DNA of 64,000 nt from Cryptosporangium sp044454545 (GTDB taxonomy: Bacteria > Actinomycetota > Actinomycetes > Mycobacteriales > Cryptosporangiaceae). Of the stretch, positions 1 through 9,600 are shown piece after piece. Each line of letters begins with the position of its first letter. Position 1 is the stretch's first letter. A program made the translations under genes and the position numbers. Under the pieces are notes generated by a model. It had not been told where the DNA came from. It worked only from the letters and a program-made list of their open reading frames with translations, and ran no database searches. Where the stretch lies: the NCBI RefSeq assembly GCF_044454545.1, contig NZ_JBITDV010000002.1, positions 62,001 through 126,000 of the forward strand. Reading direction: 5' to 3'.

Positions 1-327
1 CTCACCGAAGACCAGCTCACCGACGAAGAACTCGTCGGCCCCGGTCAGCAGCAGGTCGGCATCGGGCTGAAGCCTGAGCGGATGCCGGCCAAGCGGCTGA
101 GCCCCGGAGACAAGGTGCAGCTGGTCGCGACCGCGGCGCCGAACTCCACGTCGGAAGGCACCTCGTCGACCGAGACGTTCGCCGCGACGGTCGTCGACAG
201 CTCGCCGCGCACCGACCAGGACGCCACGACCGTGCTCTACGTCGCGGTGTCGCAGAACGACGCGCCTCGGGTGGTGGAGCTCGCCGCGGCGGAGCGGATC
301 GGCGTCGTCCTCACCGGGACGCGCTGA
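1..327 (+). CDS. SAF-domain protein, C-terminal part (CpaB/RcpC-like)
   Basis: The frame is open from the first base of the window, so the start lies upstream; only about 108 C-terminal residues are visible. The segment RLSPGDKVQLVATA, followed by a short beta-rich tail, resembles the SAF/CpaB fold that precedes cpaE and cpaF in actinobacterial Tad loci. CpaB/RcpC proteins are envelope components of the Flp pilus assembly machine. The TGA shares its last base with the ATG of the next gene, so the two are translationally coupled. The family call rests on context as much as on sequence because the N-terminus is missing. Confidence 0.6.
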   Translation, partial: LTEDQLTDEELVGPGQQQVGIGLKPERMPAKRLSPGDKVQLVATAAPNSTSEGTSSTETFAATVVDSSPRTDQDATTVLYVAVSQNDAPRVVELAAAERIGVVLTGTR

Positions 328-1157
328 TGGCGCTCGTCGCGCTGGCGTCGGCCAAGGGATCACCCGGCGTCACCACGGCCGGGCTGGCGTTCACGTTCTC
401 GTGGGCGACCAGGATGGTGCTGTCCGAATGCGATCCGTCGGGCGGGTCGATCCTGGCCGGCTACCTGCAGGGCCAGATCGACGCCGGTCGTGGCCTGATG
501 CCGCTCGCCGTCGCCGACCTGCGGCACTCGGGTGCGAACGACCGGCTGGAGAGTGAGTTCTGGGCCCAGCTCGTCGATCTGGCCCCGCCCGCGCGGCAGC
601 GTCTGCTGCTGCCCGGGCTGACCGATCCGGCCCAGTCCGGCACGTTGGCTCCGTTGTGGAACCGGTTCGCCGGCTTCTTCTCGCAGCTGGAGTTCGGCGA
701 CCCGTCGTTCGACGTGATCGCCGACTGCGGGCGGCTCGCCGCCCCGGCTACGCCGTGGCCCTTGCTCTGGGCCGCGGACGCCGTGCTGCTGGTCGTCCGC
801 CCGACGCTGCCGTCGATCGCCTCGGCCGTGCCGACGCTGGGCGCGATCCGGGCGCAGCTGTCCGAGCGCGTCGCGAGCCTGTCCTCGCTGGGGCTGGTGC
901 TGGTCGGGTCGGGCCCATACTCGGCGTCGGAGGTGTCGGGGCAGCTCGGCGCGCCGGTCGTCGCGACGCTGCCGGACGACCCGAAGACCGCCGGGGTGCT
1001 GTCGACCGGGGGAGACGTGCGGCTCTCGCGGCCACTCCTGCGGGCGGCGGCGGGCGCCGAGGCGGGCGTGCGGGTGTTGATCGACGAGCACCGGCAGCAG
1101 GTGCCCCGGCGTGCGGTTCGGCGGGAGGTGGCGGTCGGGAATGGGCACACGTTCTGA
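327..1157 (+). CDS. CpaE/TadZ-like MinD-family ATPase
   Basis: 276 aa. A deviant Walker A (KGSPGVTT, residues 10-17) follows the first strand, an ECDPSGG segment (Asp36) matches the MinD/ParA switch region, and DVIADCGRL near residue 130 is a Walker B-like strand. This is the P-loop fold of CpaE/TadZ proteins, which place the Tad pilus machine in the cell. It is short and lacks a receiver domain. The ATG overlaps the upstream stop by one base, and the 3' end overlaps cpaF. Family assignment is firm; the role in pilus positioning is inferred from the locus. Confidence 0.8.
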   Translation: MALVALASAKGSPGVTTAGLAFTFSWATRMVLSECDPSGGSILAGYLQGQIDAGRGLMPLAVADLRHSGANDRLESEFWAQLVDLAPPARQRLLLPGLTDPAQSGTLAPLWNRFAGFFSQLEFGDPSFDVIADCGRLAAPATPWPLLWAADAVLLVVRPTLPSIASAVPTLGAIRAQLSERVASLSSLGLVLVGSGPYSASEVSGQLGAPVVATLPDDPKTAGVLSTGGDVRLSRPLLRAAAGAEAGVRVLIDEHRQQVPRRAVRREVAVGNGHTF

Positions 1158-3510
1158 GGGAGCGCCTCCGGAGGGTCTCGGTGCCCTCGATCCGCTGACC
1201 GAGTTCGACACGCCGCCGGCGGCGACCGGGTATCCGGTGCCGGAGGCGCACCGGGCACACCTGGCCGACCTGCCGGTCTCCGGTGCGGGCATGCGCGTGT
1301 CGCCGGGCACGACGGTGTTTCCGCCGGACTACCCGGCGTTCGGCGAGCGCACGCCGCCTCCGCTGGAGTGGCCGGCACCGGCGGAGTTCCCGTCCGGGGC
1401 GGGTTCGGCCGGAGCGCGTCCGTCCGGCGCCCGTCCGTCCGAGGTGGGCCCGTCGGCGGTGGGCCCGTCCACGGTAGGCCTGTCGGCGGCGGGCCCCTCG
1501 GCGGCGGGGATGCCGTCTGCGGCTCTGCACTCGGCGTTGCCGCCCTCGACGTTGCCGGCCCGGCCGACGTTGCCGCCTCCGCCGCGCCGGCCGGAAGACC
1601 GGCACGGGCACTCGGCCCTGCCGCCCGCGCCCCGGCGTCCGGAAGAGCGCTCCGCGCCGCACTGGCGTCCGGAAGAGCGTTCCGAGGTTCCGCCCCGGCG
1701 TCCGGAAGAGCGCTCCGAGGTTCCGCCCCGGCGTCCGGAAGAGCGTTCCGAGGTTCCGCACTGGCGTCCGGAAGAGCGTTCCGAGGCCCCGCACTGGCTC
1801 CCGGAGGGGCCGGGCCGCCTGGAAGGCTTCGGCCGGCCCGACGGCCTGGGCCTCCCGGAGGCCCGCGGTGTCTCCGAGGGCCCGGCTCAGCCGGAGCGGC
1901 CGGTTCACCCGGAGGGGGCGGGCCGCTCCGGTGGAGGCGGGCCGGACCCGGTCATGTTCCTGCCGCCGTCGGTTCTCGATCCGTCCCCGCGACCGGCCGG
2001 TTCCGGTTCTCCGGGGCCGGGTGCTCCGGGTGCTCCGGGTGCTCCGCGGTTGGGGGGCGCCCCTCCGCCGCGGCCGGTGCCGGGGCGGCACGCCGCTCCG
2101 ATCAAGCAGGTCGACTACGGCGCGGTCCGTGCCCTGGGCCGTCAGATCAGCGAGCGGCTCTCGCTGTGGCTGCGCAACCATGCCGACGCGTCGGAGGACG
2201 ACCGCAGGCGGGAACGTGACCGTGCCGCGGGCCAGCTCGTGGCCGAGTGGGTCGACGCCCAGCGCCGGGCCGGTGTGCCGCTGGCCTCCGGTGACGAGCG
2301 GGCGCTGCTGGAAGCGGTGATCGCCGATCTCGTCGGTCTGGGGCGTCTGCAGGCGTTGCTGGCCGATCCGTCGATCGAGGAGGTCCACATCCTCGGCTGC
2401 GACCGGGTGCGGATCACCCGCCGTTCGGGTGCGGTCGAGGTCGGTTCGCCGATCGCGGATTCCGACGACGAGATGGTCGAGATCCTGCAGACGGCGGCCC
2501 GTCGTGCCGGTTCCACCGAGCGGTCGCTCTCGACGTCGCGTCCGGTTCTGGACCTGCAACTGCCCGACGGGTCCCGCCTGGCGGCGGTCTACCAGGTCTC
2601 GCACCGCCCGTACGCGGTGATCCGCCGTCACTCCACGCTGGACGTCACGCTGCCGGATCTGGCCGGTGGGCGTCCGGATCTGGCGGAGATGATCGACCCG
2701 CTGATCGGGGAGTTCCTGTCCGCGGCGATGCGGGCCGGGCTGAACATCATGGTCGCCGGTCTGGCCGGCGCCGGGAAGACCACGTTGCTGCGGGCGCTGG
2801 CCGCGGAGATTCCGAGGCAGGAAGCGTTCGTGCTGCTCGAGGAGTCCCGCGAGCTGGGTCTGCACTCCTCGCCGCGGCATCCGTGGGCGATGAGTTTCGA
2901 GGCCCGCGAAGGCCACGGCGAACGCGATTTCTCCGGGCGTCCGGCCGGTGAGGTGACGATCGCGGACCTGATCCCGCTGTCGCTGCGGATGGGTGTGCTG
3001 CGGGTGATCGTTGGTGAGGTCCGGTCGAGGGAGATCGTGCCGATGCTGCAGGCGATGACGACGTCGCGGGGTTCGATGTGCACGATCCACGCCCGTACGC
3101 CGCAGGCGGTCACCGAGCGGATCATCGAGCTGTCGTTGTCGCACGGCAAGGACATGACCGTCGAGCTGGCCCGGCGGATGGCCGGTAACGCGCTGGATCT
3201 GGTCGTCTACGTCACCGTGCAGGACGAGACGCCGATCGGCGGGCGCAAGCACCGCTTCGTGTCGCACATCGAGGAGGTCGACGGAGTCACCGGCGACCGG
3301 ATCGCGACCACGACGGTGTTCGGCCCGGGCGCGGACGGACGGGGTGTGCCCAAGCACCTGCCGGGCCGGGTCCGGGACGCACTCCTGCGGGTCGGCTACG
3401 ACGCCCGGGCGCTGGCCGGCTGGATCGAGGCCGGGCACGGTGCCTGGCGGTCTCCGCTGCAGAGCCTGCTGAACCGCACGCCGACCACGACGGCGGGGGT
3501 GATGGTGTGA
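1141..3510 (+). CDS. cpaF: CpaF/TadA-type secretion ATPase with long Pro/Arg-rich N-terminal extension
   Basis: Hexameric GspE/VirB11-superfamily ATPase that powers Tad pilus extension and retraction. From the chosen ATG it is 789 aa. This start has GGGAGG about 12 bases upstream; a GTG at 1111 is possible but less well placed. Residues 1 to about 320 are low-complexity Pro/Ser/Arg sequence with RPEERSEVPPR-type repeats. The conserved ATPase follows: SIEEVHILG N-domain, Walker A GLAGAGKTT near residue 540, ELLEE-like acidic box (LLEESREL), Walker B region VGEVRSREIVPMLQAM, and the His box IHARTPQAV. A typical CpaF has about 400-450 aa, so the extension is unusual. It overlaps cpaE by 17 bases and tadB by 4. 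Confidence 0.92.
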   Translation: MGTRSEGAPPEGLGALDPLTEFDTPPAATGYPVPEAHRAHLADLPVSGAGMRVSPGTTVFPPDYPAFGERTPPPLEWPAPAEFPSGAGSAGARPSGARPSEVGPSAVGPSTVGLSAAGPSAAGMPSAALHSALPPSTLPARPTLPPPPRRPEDRHGHSALPPAPRRPEERSAPHWRPEERSEVPPRRPEERSEVPPRRPEERSEVPHWRPEERSEAPHWLPEGPGRLEGFGRPDGLGLPEARGVSEGPAQPERPVHPEGAGRSGGGGPDPVMFLPPSVLDPSPRPAGSGSPGPGAPGAPGAPRLGGAPPPRPVPGRHAAPIKQVDYGAVRALGRQISERLSLWLRNHADASEDDRRRERDRAAGQLVAEWVDAQRRAGVPLASGDERALLEAVIADLVGLGRLQALLADPSIEEVHILGCDRVRITRRSGAVEVGSPIADSDDEMVEILQTAARRAGSTERSLSTSRPVLDLQLPDGSRLAAVYQVSHRPYAVIRRHSTLDVTLPDLAGGRPDLAEMIDPLIGEFLSAAMRAGLNIMVAGLAGAGKTTLLRALAAEIPRQEAFVLLEESRELGLHSSPRHPWAMSFEAREGHGERDFSGRPAGEVTIADLIPLSLRMGVLRVIVGEVRSREIVPMLQAMTTSRGSMCTIHARTPQAVTERIIELSLSHGKDMTVELARRMAGNALDLVVYVTVQDETPIGGRKHRFVSHIEEVDGVTGDRIATTTVFGPGADGRGVPKHLPGRVRDALLRVGYDARALAGWIEAGHGAWRSPLQSLLNRTPTTTAGVMV
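1636..1797 (+). repeat. In-frame tandem repeat in cpaF (five units of 30-33 bp)
   Basis: Units start at 1636, 1666, 1699, 1732 and 1765. Each begins CGTCCGGAAGAGCG; the first is 30 bp and the rest 33 bp. They encode RPEERSAPHW and then RPEERSEVPPR/RPEERSEVPHW variants. The period stays a multiple of three, so copy-number change would preserve the frame. Degenerate copies flank the block. Confidence 0.9.
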
Positions 3511-4397
3511 ACCTGCGGTTGATCGCCGGGATCGGTGGCGCGTTCGTCGTCGCCGGGGTGGTGCTCGGGGTGTTCGCGCTGATGGGCACCGCGTCGACGG
3601 CGCGCCCGGCGTCGTCCACGTCGTTGTGGTGGCGGAGGCTGTGGAACGGCGAGGGGCTCAGCGCGCCGGAGCGCCGCACCCGGCGGGCGTTGCTGATCGG
3701 GGCGCTGGCGGCGGGCGTCTTCGCCTGGCTGTTCACCCGGATGCCGATCGCCGGGCTGCTGGCCGCACTCGCGGTGCCGGGCGTCCCGTGGCTGTTCACG
3801 GTCGGCAACCGGGAGAAGCGCGCGATCCAGCGGATCGAGTCGGTGGGGGAGTGGGCCCGCCGGCTGAAGGACATCACCGCGACCGGCGTCGGCCTGCAGC
3901 AGGCGATCGTCTCGTCGACGGCGACCGCGCCGGTCGCGATCTCGGTCGAGATCAAGACGCTGGCGGCCCGGCTCCAGGCCGGGTGGAACGGCCGGATCGC
4001 GCTGCTGCGGTTCGCCGACGACATCGCCGACCCGGTGTGCGACCAGGTCGTCGCCGCGCTGATCCTGCACCTGTCCGACCGCGGTGAGCACCTCGGCGAC
4101 GTGCTGAACTCGATCGCGTCCGCGGCGGCGGCCGAGGTCGCGACCCGCCGCGAGGTCGAAGCGAAACGGACGCAGCCCCGGTTCGCGGTCCGCTTCCTCA
4201 CCGGTCTGACGCTGCTGGTGCTGGTCTACGGGGCGAGCCGCCCCGACTACATGGCGCCGTACGGCACGGCGACCGGGCAGTTGGTGATGGCCGGTCTCGG
4301 CGGCGTGTTCATCGCGCTGCTGATCTGGGTGCGGGCGATGAGCCTGCCGCCGCGGGCGCCGCGGTTCCTGTCGGTGCCGGGTGGTGAGGCCGAGTGA
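3507..4397 (+). CDS. tadB: TadB-like type II secretion F-domain membrane protein
   Basis: 296 aa inner-membrane platform protein of the Tad pilus. One N-terminal TM segment (about residues 5-26) and a hydrophobic pair (about 65-105) precede a cytoplasmic T2SSF domain (about 125-220, with the SVGEWARRLKDITATGVGLQ helix). Two C-terminal TM helices follow. The GTG start overlaps the cpaF stop in a GTGA tetranucleotide, and its own stop overlaps tadC the same way. TadB and TadC normally pair as the membrane platform for CpaF; the order here matches that. Confidence 0.85.
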   Translation: MNLRLIAGIGGAFVVAGVVLGVFALMGTASTARPASSTSLWWRRLWNGEGLSAPERRTRRALLIGALAAGVFAWLFTRMPIAGLLAALAVPGVPWLFTVGNREKRAIQRIESVGEWARRLKDITATGVGLQQAIVSSTATAPVAISVEIKTLAARLQAGWNGRIALLRFADDIADPVCDQVVAALILHLSDRGEHLGDVLNSIASAAAAEVATRREVEAKRTQPRFAVRFLTGLTLLVLVYGASRPDYMAPYGTATGQLVMAGLGGVFIALLIWVRAMSLPPRAPRFLSVPGGEAE

Positions 4398-5248
4398 TCG
4401 CCTCGTGGCAGTTGCCGGCCGCCGTGCTGGGCGGCGCCGCGGTCGGGTGCGGTGGCTTTCTGCTGATCCGCGAGGCGCTGCCGGCCGTACCGGCGCTCGG
4501 CCCGGCGCTCCGGCGGCTGCACGAACCGGTTGCCGTCGCGACGCCGGTCGGCGGGCCGCTGTCGGGTCTGGCCCGGCGGATCCGCGTCCCCCAGCGCGAC
4601 CTGACGCTGCTCGGCCGGACACGGGAGCAGTACCTGCTGTCGTTGCTGCTCTCCGCCCTGATCGGGCTGGCCACTCCGCCGGTGGCCGGGTTCATCTTCG
4701 CGGCGGCGGGCATCACGCTGCCGGTGGCGATTCCGGTCGCGGCGTCGCTGGTCTGCGCGGTGCTGTTCATGTTCGTCGCGCACCGCGACGTCCTCGACAA
4801 GGCCGCCGCCGCGCGGGCCGAGTTCGTCCGGGCCGTCTGTACCTATCTGGACCTGGTCGCGCTCCAGCTGGCGGCGGCGCACGGCCCGGTACAGGCGCTC
4901 GAGCAAGCGGCCACGGTGTGTGACGGCTGGGTGTTCCAGCGCATCCGCGAGGCGCTGCTCCGCGCCCAGCTCCAGATGCGGTTCCCCTGGGCCGAGCTGC
5001 GGCTGATGAGTGAGGAGATCGGTGTCGCCGAGCTGGGTGACGTCGGCGCGATCATGCAGTCCTCCGGCGCGGAGGGCGCGCAGGTGCAGCAGACCCTGCG
5101 CGAGCAGGCCGACTCGCTGCGCGACCAGATCCGCACCAACGACCTGGCGAAGGCCGAGTCGATCACGTCCCGGCTGGACATCCCGGGCGCTGCCCTGGTG
5201 TTCGTGCTCGTCCTGTTCGTGCTCTACCCGTTCATGACTCGGATTTGA
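4394..5248 (+). CDS. tadC: TadC-like type II secretion F-domain membrane protein
   Basis: 284 aa. N-terminal TM helix, a TM pair around residues 75-120 (LLSLLLSALIGLATPPVAGF onward), a cytoplasmic T2SSF domain rich in Glu/Gln/Arg (for example VGAIMQSSGAEGAQVQQTL), and a C-terminal TM (ALVFVLVLFVLYPF). It starts at GTG within a GTGA overlap with tadB. It is the partner of TadB in the pilus platform. A 58-aa pilin-like gene follows after nine bases. Confidence 0.83.
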   Translation: MIASWQLPAAVLGGAAVGCGGFLLIREALPAVPALGPALRRLHEPVAVATPVGGPLSGLARRIRVPQRDLTLLGRTREQYLLSLLLSALIGLATPPVAGFIFAAAGITLPVAIPVAASLVCAVLFMFVAHRDVLDKAAAARAEFVRAVCTYLDLVALQLAAAHGPVQALEQAATVCDGWVFQRIREALLRAQLQMRFPWAELRLMSEEIGVAELGDVGAIMQSSGAEGAQVQQTLREQADSLRDQIRTNDLAKAESITSRLDIPGAALVFVLVLFVLYPFMTRI

Positions 5249-5257
5249 GGGAGTCGC

Positions 5258-5434
5258 ATGACCAAGCTGTATCTGGCGGTGTGGTTACGCATGCAAGACC
5301 TGACCCGCGAGCGCGACCGCGGCGACGGCCCGGTGCCCACCTCGATCATCATCGCGGGGCTCGCGGTGCTGGCAGCGGCGGTGGTGGCCTGGGCCACGAC
5401 GAAGGCCAACAACGCGATGAACTCGGCCCCGTAG
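5258..5434 (+). CDS. 58-aa single-TM pilin-like protein (candidate Tad major subunit)
   Basis: The gene runs from ATG 5258 to TAG 5432-5434, with GAGGGAG five to seven bases upstream. It lies exactly between tadC and the first tadE, where Tad loci usually carry flp. The protein has a basic N-terminus, the segment RDRGDGPVPTS, one hydrophobic helix (IIIAGLAVLAAAVVAW) and a short polar tail ending KANNAMNSAP. That architecture is of a small prepilin: a Gly before a hydrophobic helix. It lacks the Glu+5 and the EY pair of classical Flp pilins. The next ATG directly abuts the stop. Pilin identity is inferred from position, size and shape, not from a recognised motif. Confidence 0.7.
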   Translation: MTKLYLAVWLRMQDLTRERDRGDGPVPTSIIIAGLAVLAAAVVAWATTKANNAMNSAP

Positions 5435-5836
5435 ATGAACTGGCCGCGGCTGCGGGGTGAGCGGGGGTCGTCGCCGGTCGAGCTGGCGATCCTCGCTCCC
5501 GCCGTGCTGCTCGCGCTGTTCGCGTCGATCCAGGTCGCGGCCGTGTTCATGGCCCGGTCGACGGCGCTCTCGGCAGCGCAGGAAGCAACGACGGCGGAGC
5601 GGGCGTTCGACGCCCCCGCGGGCGCGGGTGAAGACCGTGGGCGTGCCTTCCTGGCGCGCGCAGGCGACTGGCTGTCCGGCGGCCGGGTGACGGTCGTCCG
5701 CAACGGCGACCAGGTCACGACGACCGTCACCGGCTCGGCGATCTCGCTGATCCCGGGCTTCACGTTCACGGTCTCCGAGACCGCGCACGGCGAGGTCGAA
5801 CGCTTCACCACCGACAACGAGGACGCCGGGCCATGA
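5435..5836 (+). CDS. TadE-like pseudopilin
   Basis: 133 aa. The N-terminus GERGSSPVELAILAPAVLLAL is a textbook TadE-like prepilin signal: Gly11, Glu16 at +5, then a 20-residue hydrophobic helix. The rest is a small extracytoplasmic domain of mixed beta character. Its product should be cleaved by a prepilin peptidase and act as a minor pilin. The start directly follows the stop of the 58-aa gene, and the stop overlaps the next ATG (ATGA). Confidence 0.85.
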   Translation: MNWPRLRGERGSSPVELAILAPAVLLALFASIQVAAVFMARSTALSAAQEATTAERAFDAPAGAGEDRGRAFLARAGDWLSGGRVTVVRNGDQVTTTVTGSAISLIPGFTFTVSETAHGEVERFTTDNEDAGP

Positions 5837-6255
5837 GGGATCGTGACGACGGATCCATCGCGGTCGAGTTCGCGATCCTGCTGCCCGCGTTCGTGCTGCT
5901 GATCGCGGTGGCGGCGGTGATCGGGCGGCAGACCGTCGCCCAGACCGCGATCGAAGGCGCCGCTCACGACGCGGCCAGGGCGGCGTCGATCTCCCGGACG
6001 GCCGCGACCGCCCAGGCCCGCGGCACCGCCGCCGCGAACGACGTCCTCGACGCGCAGGGCCTGCACTGCGACCCGGTCACGGTCACCGTCGACACCCGGC
6101 AGTTCGCCCGCCCGGTCGGGCAGCCGGCGTCGGTCACCGCGGTCGTCTCGTGCTCGGTCGCGTTCTCCGACATCGCGGTGCCGGGCCTGCCGGGCAACCG
6201 CACGTTGTCGGCCACGTTCACGAGCCCGCTCGACCTCTACCGGGGCCGATCGTGA
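5833..6255 (+). CDS. TadE/TadF-like pseudopilin
   Basis: 140 aa. DDGSIAVEFAILLPAFVLLIA gives Gly7 and Glu12 (+5) followed by a hydrophobic helix, again the TadE-like signature. It continues with an Ala-rich segment (EGAAHDAARAAS), typical of the family, and a C-terminal domain with Cys65 and Cys102 by count, which could form a disulfide. The ATG overlaps the previous stop, and its stop overlaps the next GTG. It is probably a minor pilin or pilus-assembly pseudopilin. Confidence 0.82.
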   Translation: MRDRDDGSIAVEFAILLPAFVLLIAVAAVIGRQTVAQTAIEGAAHDAARAASISRTAATAQARGTAAANDVLDAQGLHCDPVTVTVDTRQFARPVGQPASVTAVVSCSVAFSDIAVPGLPGNRTLSATFTSPLDLYRGRS

Positions 6256-6656
6256 CGGCCTCCGACGACCGCGGCCGGGTCAGCGTGTTCCTGGCGATCG
6301 CGCTGGCCGGCGTCCTGATCCTGATCGGCATGGTCGCGGACGGCGGCGCTCGGCTGCGCGCGATGCAGCGCGCGGACAACATCGCCGCCGAGGCCGCGCG
6401 GGCGGCCGGGCAGGGAATCGACGGCGCGACCGCGATCCCCGGCGGCAAGAAGCAGCTCGACCCGGACCTCGCCGTCCGGGCCGCCCAGGACTACCTCGCG
6501 TCGGCCGACGTCACCGGCACCGCGACCGTCAACGACGACCTCGACGAGGTCGTCGTGGAAGTACGGATCACCCGGCCGACCGCGATGCTCGGCCTGATCG
6601 GGATCAACACGATCCAGGTCACCGGCCACGCCACGGCCGTGCTTCGCACCGAATGA
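6252..6656 (+). CDS. TadG-like pilus-assembly protein
   Basis: 134 aa from GTG 6252, chosen because it forms a GTGA overlap with the previous stop; the frame is also open further upstream but that part reads antiparallel to tadE coding. The N-terminus (DDRGRVSVFLAIALAGVLILIG) is one TM helix of the putative Flp-pilus-assembly TadE/G-like type, without the Glu+5. An Ala-rich helix (RADNIAAEAARAAGQGID) and a small domain with VNDDLDEVVVEVRI follow. It probably remains in the membrane as an accessory pilin-like protein. Confidence 0.75.
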   Translation: MTASDDRGRVSVFLAIALAGVLILIGMVADGGARLRAMQRADNIAAEAARAAGQGIDGATAIPGGKKQLDPDLAVRAAQDYLASADVTGTATVNDDLDEVVVEVRITRPTAMLGLIGINTIQVTGHATAVLRTE

Positions 6657-6678
6657 GCTCGGCCGGAGGAGGCGCTCG

Positions 6679-9600
6679 ATGAGCTCCATGTCTACGACGA
6701 CGCGGGGACGGCAGGTCCTGCGCGGCCTCGTTGCGCTCTTCGTTCTCCTGGGGACGCTCGGCGGCGTGCCGATTCTGCTGGTCGTACTCGGCGGGAACCC
6801 GCTACCCGACCACGTGCCGGCGCTGGCCGAGGCGGGGCACGCGCTGATGTCGCCGGACGACGGCACGTTGTTCCTGCGCGTGCTCACCGTGGCCGGGTGG
6901 ATCGGGTGGGCGACGTTCGCGTTGTCGGTGCTCGTCGAGGTGCCGTCGTCGTTGCTGCGGCGCCCGACGCCCCGGTTGCCGGGGTTGCGCACCCAGCAGC
7001 GCGCCGCCGCGGCGCTGATCGCCGCGATAGCGCTGCTGGTCGGAACGTCGACGGCGGCGAGCGCCGCGGTGGCGCACGCGCCGGCGACGGTTGCCGCCGA
7101 TGTCGCGACGACGGGCGCGCAGACCGCGGCCCCGGCCATGCAGCACGGCACAGCACCGTGGTCGTCGGCTGTTGGCCGGGACGAGTTGCCCGCGCCGGCG
7201 TCCGGTGCCGCGCCGTGGTCGGCGGCCGTGGCGCGAGACCAACTGCCGCCACCCGCGTCCGGGTCGGCGCCGATGGGGCAGCCGGCGGCGGGGCGGGACG
7301 TGGGTGCGGGGCGGGATGGGGGGCCGGGGCCGGCCGGTGGGGCGGTGAAGCCGGTCGGTCGGCCTCCGCTGCCGGTGCGGGCGGTTTCGGCGCCCCCGGC
7401 GGCCGGAGGCGGGGCGCCGGGCTACACGGTCCGGCCGATGGCTTCGAGCGGCGGGACGTACGTGGTCGCGCCGGGGGATCGGCTGGCCGACATCTCGGCG
7501 CGTTTCCTCGGAGACCCGGACCGCTACCCGGAACTGGCCGCCGCGAGCGGAGTGTCCGATCCGGACGAAATCCGGGCCGGACAGCGGATCGTGCTCCCGC
7601 CGGGGGCCCGCGACCGGGGCGCGTCGCCGTACGCGGCCGGCCCCGTGCAGGGTTCTTCGACGAGCACCTATGTGATCGCCTCGGGCGACCGGCTCTCCGA
7701 CGTCTCGGAACGCTTCCTCGGTGACCCCGACCGCTACCCGGAACTCGCGACCGGAAGCGGCCTCCAGGACCCCGACGAGATCCGGCCCGGCCAGCACATC
7801 GTCCTCCCGCCCGACGCCCGCGACCGAGGCGCCGACGACCACGCGGCCGGCCAGGTGCAGACGCCGGAATCCGCCCCCGAAGCCCCGCCCCCGAGCAGCC
7901 CTAGTCCGGGGCCGAGTAGTCCGGAGCCGAGTAGTCCGGAGCCGAGTAGTCCGGGGCCGAGCGCGCCGGAGTCGAGTGGATCGGCGCCGGGCACGCTGAC
8001 GCCGGGAACCCCGGCCCCGAGTGCGCCTGCTCCCAGCGCCGCCCCCGGATCGGCCGCGCCCGGCATCCCCGCGCCCGCGCCGAGTCCGGGAGCGCCCGGT
8101 TCGGCCGCGCCGAGTTCGGCCGCGCCGAGTTCGGGGGCGCCGAGTTCGGGGGCGCCGAGCGCGCCTGCGGGCTCGCAGACCCCTCGGCACAGCGACCGCG
8201 TGCCTCAACCCGCGCCGGGGGGCGTCCCCCAGCAGAAGGAGTCACCCGACCGCACGCCGGAAGCCGCACCGACCGGTGCCAGCGGAGGCGCCCAACCGGC
8301 ACCGGACACCACCGAAACGCGTCCGGCCTCGCACGAGACCTCACTGATCCTGCCGATCGGCGTCCCCCTCGCGGGCGCCGGCCTGCTCGCGGCACTCCTC
8401 CTCGCCCGCGGTCGTCGCCAGGAAGCGTTCGTCGGACGTCACCGGCGCCACCGTGGCCACGGCAAGGCCAACGACCCCAAGCCGCCCCGCGACGGCTTCG
8501 TCGCCGCACCTCCACGCCAGCGCTCCGAGCCTCCGCCCCTCCCCAAACGACGCTCCACCCTGGCGGGTCCCGCGATGACCTCCGGCTTCCCGACCGATCC
8601 CGCCTTCCGCACCGATCCCGGTCCCGACGGCGGCACCCGCCCGGCCCAAGGCTCCACCGCAACCCCTGGCTCCACCGCGGGCCCCGGCTCCGACCGCCGC
8701 CCCCTCGTCGCCCTCGACGTCGACGCCCCGGCCAGCCCCACCCCGACCGCGGACGTCGGCCGCCGGCCGGACGGTGCCGGGCTCGCCGGAAGCCCTCACC
8801 CGACCTCGGACAGCGGCTCCGCCTCGGGCGGGCCCGCGGTTTCCGCTCCGGCCGGCAACGTCCGGCTGGACGCGGCGCTCCGCGCGCTGGCGGTCTCACT
8901 GGCCGACCGAGCCGCGGACGAGATGCCGGACGTCCTCGGTGCCTGGCTCGAGCCCGACGGCATCAAACTCATCCTCAGCCGCCCGTGCCCGAACCCGCCG
9001 TCCCCCTGGAGCGGCACCGAACTCAACTGGATCCTCGCCGCCGACGCCGAACTCCCGGAACCCGCGCCGATGCCCGCGCCACTGCCGATGCTCGTCACGG
9101 TCGGCACCCGCGACTCCGCGCCGCTCCTGCTCGACCTCGAACGCCTCGGAGTCCTCACCCTCACCGGCGACGAGTTCCGCGCCGAGGACCTCCTGCGCTA
9201 CCTCGGCGCCGAACTGGCCGGCAGCCCGTGGAGCGACGACGTCGAGATCCTCGTCGCGGGCTTCGACTCCGAACAGACCAACCACTTCGCGATGATCGGC
9301 GACGGCCGCATCGAGCCGGTCCCGACCGTCGCCGACGGCATCGTGCGCATGCGCCGCCGCGTCTCCCAAGCGCTGGGCGTCGAAAAGGCCTCCGCCGGAC
9401 GCCACGCCGCCACCGAAGACGACGAGGAAGAAGAGGACGAGTGGGCGCCGACCATCCTGCTGGCGGCCGACCCCGATCTCGAGGAGACCATCGCGCTCGG
9501 TGAGCTCGACGAGGAGCTCGCCAACACCGGCCGGTGCGGCGTCGGCATCGTGACCGCGATCCGTGGCGACCTCGGCCGCTGGCCACTCGCGGTCACCGCC

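Noticed and set aside
748..3438. Very long open frame on the complement of cpaF
   Set aside because: It is a GC-bias shadow: Arg/Pro/Gly-rich with no start signal, opposite a well-supported CpaF ATPase.
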